Position numbers and translations under genes: made by a program. Source: Thozetella sp. PMI_491 (taxonomy: Eukaryota > Ascomycota > Sordariomycetes > Chaetosphaeriales > Chaetosphaeriaceae). From it: DNA of 64,000 bases. The stretch is taken from contig MU270042.1 of NCBI GenBank assembly GCA_021432635.1, forward strand, positions 409,849 through 473,848, given 5' to 3'. The notes beneath the pieces were generated by a model. The model was not told where the DNA came from. It did no database searches and saw only the letters and a program-made list of their open reading frames with translations. The first letter of the stretch is position 1; each line of letters starts with the position of its first letter. Of this stretch, positions 53,567-64,000 are shown piece by piece.

Positions 53567-54555
53567 TGCACATAGAATATAGTCTAGAAAAGAATTCCCA
53601 GAGGCTGTTGTTAGATCTCTTACGTAATTGCGTGGTATACACCCTTGCTAGGACGGCCAGTGCTGCTATTTCTAGCTTAAACTACATATATTTGCTTGTC
53701 GGCTCTCGATCTTTTCTGGGTCCGGGGGACGCATAGGAACAGGCTGATCGGTATAGTGACCAGCACTTCTCTTCCAGTCTTGTAGCACAGGTTATAACAG
53801 ACTAACAGCAATTGAAGCCCTGTTAAATACTAAGGTGTATGCGGCGATAAGCAAATAGCACACCTTAGCACCCTAGTTCCCTAGCCACTATTCCTCCTGT
53901 TTTCCTAATAGAACAACACCTAGGCCCTAATCCAAAGCGCGCTACAGTACAGCTCGCTAGCGGGTGGCGCCCCTAGGGGGTAAAGCTCTTAGGTTACAAG
54001 CTCCAGTAAAACTTGTAGCCCCTTAGACTAATTATATCTAACGTAATCCATATGTGGGTGGATCATACAAGTGGATGGATCACTTCAAAACACATATAAA
54101 ATCGAGAATTTCTTAGCCTTCTAGCACCGTCAATTCTTGTCCAAATATTACATCACTTATATATAGTCTTTTATGCAAGGTAATTTATCTTTAGCAAGCC
54201 TCAAAAGTTGGGCTGCAAACATAGAAAAAGTGAAAACCCGTCAATCCACACAGTAGATAACATACCCGGTATCTCTAAGCACAGCAAAAATCTAGTAATA
54301 ATCACAATTGATCGTTGACAGATGCAGCCACTCGGGGCTCGCAGAGCCTCATCCTGGACCTACTCCCCAGCTCCTTCACATACGGAACTCGTCAGGGCTA
54401 ACAAGCCACGATCAGCTTCTGTTACGTACAACGCCTAATAAAGTTGATAAAAGCTACGATAATAGTCATAATAATGCTTAGCCACACCACGGCAAGCTCG
54501 TGATAGCTTCAGCCATACCACGGTATAGAAGCTCTAAAAAGAATTGTCGCGGCCC
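53567..54555. other. Intergenic stretch after FAS alpha
   Basis: 1 kb with no supported gene. It holds the FAS alpha 3-prime end, then AT-biased, repeat-like DNA with GGATCA-type repeats near 54060-54090. Confidence 0.5.
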
Positions 54556-55076
54556 TATTGAGCTGGGGGTAGTCAGTGGAATTTTTTCTTTTTGCCCAGC
54601 GTGGCCCTGGTACGGGAGGAACTGTATGGTGGATCCAGACCCTGGTCTGACCAGGCCATGCCAGCTCGATTTGTATAAGTAGTTAAAGGATGCCGTCCTA
54701 CCTCAGGGAGGAGGACCATCCAGTCATCAATCGATCAAGATCCATCAGTCCATTATTCTAGCAATCAACTTCATACATTCGTTTCCCTAGACAAGAACAA
54801 CCACAAGACCACTCTGCACGACCATTACGGGGCTTCGCCCCATTCCTACGTGTTCATCCTGCCCTGGTCAGAGCCCAGCACTCGTTGGATCTCGCATTGG
54901 CATGCCCTCTTCCACGTACCACTAGACTTACGCTGCTTCAACGGCCCTACCTACGAACAGGATCGCAAGGTCGTGGTATTGGTTCCGCGCTGTGGCTACT
55001 AGGCTACGGAGTGTATGGTGGTGGTGTTGTGTGTAGGTTGTTCCGCACGTGCTCTGCTTCCTGCTCCCCGTTCTCA
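54556..55076. repeat. Dispersed repeat, copy B (solo-LTR-like)
   Basis: 521 bp, direct-oriented partner of 42171-42594. It carries an extra block of roughly 85 bases (about 54592-54677) containing the near-palindrome CCAGACCCTGGTCTG. The ends read TATTGAG and CTCACTA. The two copies differ at scattered, mostly transition positions. Confidence 0.8.
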
Positions 55077-56066
55077 CTATAAGGTAACTCAATCAGCGAC
55101 AACCTTTCTCCAATGGACCAGGCTAAAAAGATAAGAGAGCAGCTGCCGTGCGAGCCATCTAAGAACTTGAACAACTTCCACACCTGCTGCCATCTTAGAC
55201 CTCGAACAACTTCCATACCTGTAAACCTCATAAAATATATTCAAGCGTACCTATTGCTAAAATAAAACCTATTCTAGTCCCTCTTTTTACCTTAAAAAGC
55301 CAATACTATATTAAAGAAGCTATTATTTGTTACGATCAAGGTATCAGCCACCTCCCCGCGACTGCCAACAAGGCCTAGCACTTAGGACCAGCGGTCAGTA
55401 AGGGCAGAACCCCTAGTACATGCCTCAGGCATCTATGCAGATGTTTAACTAATCAAGAAGGATCACTTGAATCACTATAGTAAGCCTAGCGCTCTAGATT
55501 ATTTAGATCATTATAATAAGCTAAGTAAGCTATAAAGAGTAACCTAGTATATAAGACTATAGTCTCTACCTAGATAGATTAGTTAGCCTTTACTATTTAA
55601 TAATTAATCTACTTAGTTTATAAGCTTAACACTTATATTATTAGATCTTACCTTATATTAATTAATACTCTATTTATCTCTATCTTTTCTACCTTAAGAA
55701 AGAACCTCTTATATATTAAGAATATTAATCTTAAGATCTTAGTATTATATTATATTAATTACTCTTTTTTAAAAGATAAAATAAATATAATTAATAATAT
55801 TTTACAGTTAATATATCTAGTAAAAACACCTTATTTATTAGTAGTTATAACTCTAATAAGTCTAATAAAAAGAAGGAAAAGCCCTTGTTTAATATAGCTT
55901 TAACTAAGAAATAAAGATATTAATAATAATAGAGATAATACTAAATATATTAATATAAAAAAAGACCTTATATAAATAAAAAAAACTTATTAATAAACTA
56001 TATATTAATATAACTTAAGTTTTTAAACTTATTAATAAAGTAAATATATTATATATTATTATTAAT
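55077..56066. other. AT-rich, RIP-like DNA before the copia element
   Basis: GC falls sharply after 55450. TA-rich text with stops in all frames continues to the copia LTR. It is probably an older element into which the copia element inserted; the duplicated target TTAAT ends at 56066. Confidence 0.5.
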
Positions 56067-56321
56067 TGTTAGTTAGTATTACAAGATCTCAGTACTATAA
56101 AACAAACAAACATAAAACAACTGGGTAAAAGATCCTCTGTATTAGTATATGTCTAGATATATTCTCTGTAAGCTAAGTTAACTGCTCGAACAAGCCCCTA
56201 AATAGCCCTTAGCTAATCATATGACTCTCTACACTAGATCGGCTGTAGTCTAATCAAAGCTCGTCAGAGCTCTAGATCCTTTATACTAGATCGAGCAACG
56301 CTATAAACCCATGATCTAATA
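56067..56321 (-). repeat. Left LTR (3-prime LTR) of the copia element
   Basis: 255 bp, collinear with 63191-63445 without length difference. Differences between the copies are mostly G-to-A and C-to-T, with more A/T in this copy. Confidence 0.9.
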
Positions 56322-59300
56322 TAGGCTCTCTTTTCTTTTTATAGCGCTTGACTAGATCACTTAAAACAGCTTATTAAAAGCGTTTTATTCTAAAAATAAC
56401 ATATTAAGCTCTTATATAATCACTACTTTATTATACAGCTCTTTATACACTCCTTTAAGCTCTTAATAGTAAAACAACTGCTTTATAAGAAAAGTAAGAA
56501 ACAATAAGAACAATAGAAACAATAAGTAATAAATAATAGCTATAAAGACAATAGGAAAACACTCTCAAATCAGCCACAGCTGCTTCTATAATTATATAAG
56601 AGACTATTTTACCAGCTCGCCGCGTTATTTTTTACCCCTTTCCTTTTTAGCCTCAACAATAACTACAGCAGCAACAGCAACAGTAACAATAAGATCGCTC
56701 GATCAGTTGCTAGCGTTTTTAGGACTAACGGAGCGCTACTAAATAACAAACCAATATTCACCATACCTCCTAAGCATAGTAAGTACTTACAAGCTTTTAG
56801 TTATATAGTTATAAGTATTAATAAGTAGTATAATAATTAAGAAGAAAAAAGCTGCTGCTAAGAACGGTTAGCACTCTACTTATAGTGCTGGGCGCGCTCT
56901 ACACGATTAGAGTGTAGCTGGCCCAGCTCGCGAGAGCTAGTGCCTACCCTGCTTAAAAAGCGTCCTTATAGGTAAGGATAATAGGTATAGCTGCTATAAG
57001 AATCCCAGCCATAGTAGTAACCATTACTTTTACTATGCCTCCAGGTACTCCTATATTACCATATATAATTCTTTAAGCTCTTAAACTATAATTAGGTGTA
57101 TTAACCATATATATAATCTAGTAATTGCCTAGGCTGTTACTAAGTAGTTCTTATATATACTTATAGTTAATACTAACCCTTTAATAAGTAATATATATAT
57201 TTATATGCTCTAACACTTTATTAATTAGCTAATTAATACTTAAGAGAGTAACTACTAGTGCCCTATAGTTAGAGGGTTGTTATACTTAACTAAGGAGAGG
57301 GAGGAGGAGGTAGCTATAAAGGCTATAACAGAGAAGGAAAGGGCTACTACTAGCTAAAAAGCCTTTACTTAGCTTAACACATTATTATTCTTACCCTTAT
57401 AAAATCGTTATTATTTTATTTTTAATATTTAGGGTAGTATTTTACTCTTTTTTAATCACTAGAAGATACATCCCCCTAAATTAATCTTATACATTTTATA
57501 TACTTTCCCCTACTCTCCTAACTACTCTCCTATACTTCTCTTATACTCTCCCTTATACTCCCTTCCCTAACTCTTTTTCTTTTTTAAAAGTATTAGACCT
57601 AGCCTTTAATATAAAATAAAGCTTTATTTATTAATATAAATGCTTTTAACATACTATTAAATACTTCTTTAGTTATTATATTAGCTAGATTATTATTTCT
57701 ATTTATCTACCTAATTTTAATAATCTTATAAGCTTTATAAGACTATCTTAAAGCTATAAAATTAATTATAAGGCACTTTTTCACTATACTTCTTAATTAT
57801 ACTAAGTATTAATATAATAAGTGTAAATCTATATAAACTACTAGCTCTAAAGCTTTTATCTATAGATAATCACAGATTATTCTAAACATATAGTTAAACA
57901 TATAGCTAATATTAAAGCTAGAGCTTATATTATAAATCTCACTAGTAAGAATATTATGTGTTATACACTTATACTTAGTTAAAGACTAATATATTATATT
58001 TTTAACTAGCTTAAAGCTCTCTAAATACTTTAAGAAGCTCTTATTCCTTAAAATAATTATAAATCTAATCTATAAACTAAAGTCCTTATTATTAGTAAAT
58101 AATCTATCTATAAAAACATATAGCCTAGTAATATCTAGGTCAAGGCTTATATAATAAATACCCTTTAACTACTTATAGATCTATTAGGCAATACACTTAT
58201 TAAGCCTTTTAATCTATTACTCCCCTAGTTCTAGCTCTTAAATAGCTATAGTATAATTAAATACTACCTCTAGCTAGTAGATAAAAGTAATATAAATATT
58301 TTACACTTTCTACTCTATATACTACTTTCTTATACTCTTTAAGCTAGGGTTTACTAGCTTAAGCCTACTTACTTAGCCCTTTTAGCAAATTACTATAAAG
58401 TCCTTACTAATCTTAAGGTAATAACTATTAAAGTCTTTTATAAACCTAGGATTTATTAACGATTTTAATTTAACTTTAAAACCTACTCTTTAGAGCTTTA
58501 ATTCCTCTTTCCTAAAGAACTTTAAGCTACTAATATTAATAATATTATTAGTTTATAAACTAACTATATTAAATAGTTCTCCTACTTTTATAATTAAGAG
58601 ATATAGATCATATCTAGAGGTTTTTATCCCTAAATACTCTTTATAATACTTATTATATATTATAAACTAGTGTAGCCCTACTTCTATAAGCCTATAAAAT
58701 GGTTTTATTACTTTTAAAATAGTGTTTAAAAGGTATTAACTATATAGCTTATATAGTAAATATAGCAAAATAATATACTAGAGATTAAACCTTAACTAAG
58801 TATAAGCTTATATAATATCTCTAAGTATAACTTTAAATCCTTATTATCTAAGGCTTAATATAAGTACTAAGATCAATTATTAGCTATAATATAAGATTAT
58901 TAGCACTTAAGTAAAGAAAGTATATTTCTTATAATTACTATAACCCTAAGTAACTAAACACGATTTTTTATATAGATACTTAATGCCTTACCTTTTTACT
59001 TTATAAATAAGCTAGTAACTAAAGATCCTAGCCTAACTATACTTTAACCTTAAAGTAATTAGCTTAATTATATTTATAGCTATCAGTAACTTAATTTTAG
59101 CTTAATTAAAGAGCTTAAATAGCTCTCTTAATACTTTAATAGTCCCTATTATATATATCTTAACAGTAGTTTTATAGCTATACTACTTTTTCTTAGTCTA
59201 GTAATTAATTACTACAGTAATCTTACTACTCTAAGTCCTTTACTTATTAACTTATCTATTTTTATAATCCTCTACTTAGTATATAACTACCTCTTATTTT

Positions 59301-62300
59301 ATTAGTTAATCTTACTTTTATTACTTTAGTAGTTTTAGATATTTAAATATAATTATTTCTTTACTCTCTTCCTAGGGTATTAATTAATCGTTCTATATAT
59401 TATAAGGCCTGATTATAATGCTTTTAAACACAGTAGATCTATTTATTATTTTTATAGTAATATCTTTATCAGTTATAATAAGTACTTTAAATAGTCTTTT
59501 TTATACTTATAGGCCCTTATACTATATTAATACTAAACTCTTAAGAGCTAATAATTATAGTAAGACATATTTAATATCTAGCTTATTCTATATATAAAGT
59601 GCTTCTTAAATCTAATAGTTTATAAAGATTTTCTAAAGCTTAATTAAGGCTTTACTATAAGCTCTTATATATTAAATCTAACTTATAAAAGGAGGTAAAT
59701 CTATTAAGATTTATAGATATATCCTAAAGACTAAAAGGATTAAAACTAATCTATCTAGTCTAGCTATAGTATTTACTACGCTAAAAATAGCTTATAATAC
59801 TTTTTCTCTACTCTTTTTACTCTTTATAAGTATAATATTATATACTCTCCTTAATATCTTATATATCCTTTTAATCTTTTTAATTAAGTTATATACTTCT
59901 ACTAGGACTTAGTAGTATATAATCCCTATAAGCTTTGCCTTAGCTTTAAAATAATTAGCTATAAAGTTAGTACTTAAATTAGTTGTTAAGATATCTAATA
60001 GTCTTAGATATATATTTATCTAACACCTCTTTAGGGTCTTTTATATTATTTTAGCTGTTATATCTATAAGGAAACTTCCTGCTTAAAATCTTATACTTAT
60101 ATAGATTATATAAAGTACTAGTTTATTATTAAAATATATTATATCTATTAAAATCTTATAGTTAAAGTTGGTTTTCTTTTATAGCTTAAACTTAAAGCGT
60201 TTTAGTATATTTTAATATATCTAATAAAAGTGGTAAAAGTAGTTTATAAGCTTAAAAGTGTTTATCTTAATATTATAGCCTACTTCTTTAAGGAACTTAT
60301 ATATTTTCCCTATAGATAGGTGGTTAAATCATAAATAAATACGTCTTAGCTTAGCCTTAGTTAGAAATACTATGCTTAATCTATTTAAACTATTTATTTA
60401 CTATACTCTTAAGTTGTCTAGGTAAAGCTATATATAGCCTTATTTCCTATATACTAGTACATATACTTTAAAGGTGCTTACCAGCTTGTTATATATATTA
60501 TATAGCTCTACCCTAAGCTTGTCTATATCTCTTAAATAGAGAAGGAAGGGGGTTGGTATGTTAACTATATAGAATATTACCCAGCCAACTAGTATATCTA
60601 GCTTAATACTCCTTATAAAGCCTATAAAAGCTTTACTGTTAAACTTTATATATACTTCCCTAGCTCTACTAGTGTCTAGTGTAATCCCTAGTATCTACTT
60701 ATAAAATACTTAGAACTAGCTTCTCCTAGTAGTTAATTTCTTAGCTGTATTAGTATCTAGTATTATACCCTAAAATACCTCTTTAAAGTATTGATTAAGT
60801 GTAAAAACATTTATTTTATACTTATTATAATTAGGGTTTTAGTCTGTTAGTAAAATATCTCTTGTTTTAACTTATAATATATATTAGAACAATATATTAG
60901 CAAGCCAAACAGTTATCTTACGTTATTAACTACTTTCTTAATTACTCTTATCACTCTTAAAAAGCTCATTATAATCACTAGCTTTCCTATTAGCTTTATC
61001 ATGATTTTTATCTTAATAAAATATAGTCTTTAAGATTAAGCCTTTATATAGGGTAAAGAATACTTAAAAAGTCTCTTTAAACTTATTATAAAAAGCTTAG
61101 TTACACTTTTAATTCTCTTTTGCCTTTACCTAATCCTTCTTTATATAGTTTATTAAAAAACAGCCTTTTTTTTTATATATCTAGTATTTACTAGTTTATT
61201 TTATACTAAATCTTTAATTATCTAATAAAAAGTATTTAAAGCTTTTTCTATAGCCTTTTTAACACTCCTTTATCTATTAGAATTATTAATCTATAAAAAA
61301 GCTTTCCCTAGTTAATAACTATATATTCTCTATAATCTATAAAATACTCCTAAACGTTAAATAAAATACTTTAAAGCTCTTTTCTAGCCTTATAAATACT
61401 ATTAATAACTCTTTAACTCCTAAGACTATTCTTAAAGGTATATCTACTAGTTATTATTTAATATTATATATATTACTAAGAGCTTATTAGTATAACTATA
61501 ACTTATTAAAGAGTACTTATAATACCTTTAGTTTACTTTTTCTAATTATCTCTAGTCTTTTTTTTAAGATTAAAAATATCAACAAGCTTTAATTACTATA
61601 ATATAAAACTTATATAGTTTTTATATTATAATATTATCTAATCTAAACATATAATATTATAAATAACTATTTAGAGTTTATATAATATAAGTAATATTAT
61701 AATACTTCTCCTCTTAATAGGTAATTAAAGATCATATAAAACTATAATAGTCTAATCCTAAGCTTTTATATATATAGTAAGAACTACTTAACTTTAAAGT
61801 CTAAGATATTATACTAGGCACTAATCTATATATTCCTATCTTTCTAGATTTTTATAAATACTTATAGTAAGCTCATATTAATCTCCTTAATAGGAGATAC
61901 TAAAGATAATAAAATATACTAGTCCTAGTTCTACTAGTCTCTATTAATAGCTATAGATATACTAGAACCTCTTTCTTAATTACTTAGGGGTATATTATTC
62001 TACCTATTATATATACTCTATAATCTCTAAAATCCTTATTGTCTAAACATCTAGTATAATAACTAGTCTTAACTATAAGGATTAAGCTTGTTAGATCCCC
62101 TTTCTTACTATCTTTAAGCTCTTTAAAATAGCTATTAGCTACACTTAATCCCTTTATTTTAACCAGATTAATCCTAATAAATCATAGGTATTTTAGCTTA
62201 ATCTAATTTATTAAAGGGTTATTTATAAGGCTTTTTAAAAACGTTTAAAGCAGCTAATTAGTCAATTAAAGCTTTACTCTCCCCTATATTATTTAGTACC

Positions 62301-63190
62301 TACTCCTAGCCTTATATAAAACTACTCTCTTATTAAAGCTAACTTAAAGGCATTCTTATTAGGGGTCTTTACTAGTCCCTAGTTAGGATTAAGCTTTTAT
62401 TACTTACTAAGCTCTAAGCAACCCTTAGAATCAGGTAAATAATCTATAAAACAGCTCTTTTATCCTTATTATCTTTAAACTACTTTATTATATAGTTAAA
62501 GAGGGTAATAACTAAAGGGAGTTATATAGCCTGCTTTACTAGTAGTCTATAATTATATAAGTAACTATATAGTACTTATACGATCAACTTATCCAGCCTT
62601 TAAAAGTCTTTAATCTACTAGCTTTAAAAATCCTCTTAGAAATAGCTTAGTAGTTTATTTTTATATAATAGTTTCCCTAGGTTATAATAGCTAAGTAGTT
62701 AAGATATAGCCTATAAGTTCCTTAGCTTAGCTAGAGTAATATCTAGATTAATCTCCTAATATAGTTTTAAGACTACTACTTAATCTATAATATCTTAGTC
62801 TTAGAGCTAGAGCTTTAGGCAAATAAGTATTACTATAAGCTCTATATCTTTACACTCCTTATTAGTATTTTAATGTATTACTAATATACTTATATACTAG
62901 CCACTATACTTATAGGTATACTAGTTTGTTTTAATACTTTCTTAATAAGATCCTAATACAGTAAGAATAATGCTTTATATTATTAGCTAACACTAGTTAT
63001 AATACTTATAATATACTCTAGATAGTTGTTTATATAATTACTGGCAGCCCTAAAGCAAAGAAGAATAGAATCCTCTAACAAAATCACTACTTTAAAAGAG
63101 TCTTAAAGTAAATAAGAATGGAATCTCTTAAGTAGTGTTTATAAGTTTGCCTAACTTATCTGTGCTACTTTTAAAAGCAATACTGATCAG

Positions 63191-63445
63191 TGTTGGTTAG
63201 TATTATAAGATCTTGGTACTGTAAAACAAACAAATGTAAAACAACTGGGTAAAAGATCCTCTGTATTGGTATATGTCTAGATATGTTTTCTGTAAGCTAA
63301 GTTAACTGCTTAAACGAGCCCCTAAATGGCCCTTAGCTAATCATGTGACTCTCTGTACTAGATCGGCTGTGGTCCAATCAGAGCTCGTCAGAGCTCTAGA
63401 TCCTCTATACTAGATCGAGCAACACTATAAACCCACGATCCAACA
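63191..63445 (-). repeat. Right LTR (5-prime LTR) of the copia element
   Basis: 255 bp, starts TGTTGGTTAG and ends GATCCAACA, the better preserved copy. On the minus strand it is followed inside the element by CTGATCAGTATTGC, the expected place of the primer-binding site. Confidence 0.9.
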
Positions 63446-63629
63446 TTAATATTATTATAACCTTTATTATAAGATGTAAAAAACTTAAGCTTAACCTATT
63501 ATAAACCTTTAATAACACCCTTAGACTCTTAAAAAGCTATCTAGCTTAAATAAGAGCTTATTAACATAGTCTATATATAGGCTAATTAAAATCAATGCAA
63601 TATATTCTTCCTATCTTTAACTACTAAAT

Positions 63630-63859
63630 TGTTTGGTAAGCGTACGAGATCTCGTAAAGCAATAAAGCAAACAAACTGTGTAAATCCGTATCGTGTATTA
63701 GTATCTATCTTGTGTATTGTCATTCCTAAGAGCCAATAAGCTCAGGAACGACTTTTATATGCTCCCATTAATCACATAAGAAGAATCCACGTGATCAATG
63801 GGATCCTAATACTACAGATCCTCCACAGCTCGCCAGCGCTGCGAACAGCTATTCCAACA
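63630..63859 (-). repeat. LTR of a second retroelement running off the window
   Basis: About 230 bp that start TGTTTGGTAAG and end TTCCAACA. As in the copia element, a pyrimidine-rich stretch (CTCTTCTTTTCTTTTGCAG) follows directly, which is a polypurine tract on the minus strand. It would thus be the 3-prime LTR of a minus-strand element extending right. It is much less RIP-degraded than its neighbour. The partner LTR is not in the window. Confidence 0.6.
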
Positions 63860-64000
63860 CTAGCTCTTCTTTTCTTTTGCAGCTAGCGCTCGTGAGCTTC
63901 GTTTTCCAGTTTCTAAATATAATAGCTAAATCTCTTTGTTAAAAAGAATAAAGATCAGATCCACGTGGCTTTATTATCACTGTTATCTACTCCTTTCAGC

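Larger units (their letters stand above)
56067..63445 (-). mobile_element. Full-length RIP-degraded Ty1/copia LTR retrotransposon
   Basis: Two 255-bp LTRs (56067-56321 and 63191-63445) bound 7.4 kb. Both flanks carry the same 5-bp sequence TTAAT (56062-56066 and 63446-63450), a target-site duplication. LTR ends are TGTTGG/CCAACA in the right copy, RIP-changed to TGTTAG/CTAATA in the left. On the minus strand a polypurine tract (AAAAAGAAAAGAGAGCC) abuts the 56321 LTR, so transcription runs right to left. Also on the minus strand, near 57740-57600, the text reads, through stops, as the copia RNase H end (pattern I-R-W-I...N-L-A...T-K...L-x-x-F-I). Near 60600 it reads as the copia integrase tail (ILVGW...YIVNI). 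No frame is open, so it is inactive. The 56.6-57.5 kb part, between pol end and LTR, is unexplained. Confidence 0.85.

Noticed and set aside
56322-57580. Plus-strand gag of the copia element
   Set aside because: The polypurine tract and the RNase H and integrase-like texts place the element on the minus strand. This part is at its 3-prime end and its Gln/Thr-rich text could not be tied to gag.
1-64000. CRISPR arrays, rRNA or tRNA genes
   Set aside because: Eukaryotic DNA; no spaced identical repeats of CRISPR type, no rRNA-like segment, and no tRNA that I could fold with confidence by eye.

Overview
The window reads as nuclear DNA of a filamentous ascomycete, most likely a hypocrealean Sordariomycete (inference). 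Genes carry short GT-AG introns of 53-94 bp. Families include HET, NACHT-type ankyrin repeats, UstYa (DUF3328) and a fungal fatty-acid-synthase alpha chain. Gene-bearing blocks of balanced GC alternate with very AT-rich, stop-riddled blocks typical of repeat-induced point mutation (RIP).

Layout. 1-3.3 kb is a decayed minus-strand LTR retroelement. A fungal membrane protein of unknown role lies at 4.8-6.8 kb. A long gene-poor stretch leads to a 959-codon minus-strand ORF (10.7-13.5 kb) whose C-terminal half is a bacterial-type PLP alanine racemase and whose N-terminal half I do not recognise. At 17.9-23.4 kb sits a compact ribosomal-peptide (RiPP, dikaritin-type) locus: a UstYa oxidase, divergent from a secreted precursor with four near-identical repeats separated by Lys-Arg sites, then an MFS exporter. 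From 23.4 to 30.1 kb the DNA is repeat debris. Next come two methyltransferases (30.1-33.1 kb) and a GliT/thioredoxin-reductase-like flavoprotein that looks broken (34.4-35.6 kb). A truncated ankyrin gene and a HET gene follow (37.8-41.3 kb).

A second biosynthetic-looking group lies at 42.9-53.6 kb: a wax-synthase-like membrane O-acyltransferase, a second UstYa protein, a 57-residue secreted peptide and a 1634-residue FAS alpha chain. The FAS chain lacks the C-terminal phosphopantetheinyl transferase, and no FAS beta gene is in the window. Two copies of a 0.4-0.5 kb repeat (42.2 and 54.6 kb) bracket this group. The right end is a RIP-degraded minus-strand Ty1/copia element with matched 255-bp LTRs and a 5-bp target-site duplication (56067-63445), followed by the edge of another LTR element.

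How the genes may work together (inference): the precursor is secreted, cut by a Kex2-type protease after Lys-Arg, oxidatively cyclised by UstYa, possibly methylated, and exported by the MFS protein. The FAS alpha chain, acyltransferase and second UstYa could make an acylated oxidised product if a beta chain exists elsewhere. The alanine racemase could supply D-Ala. Whether these are one cluster or three neighbours cannot be settled from sequence alone.
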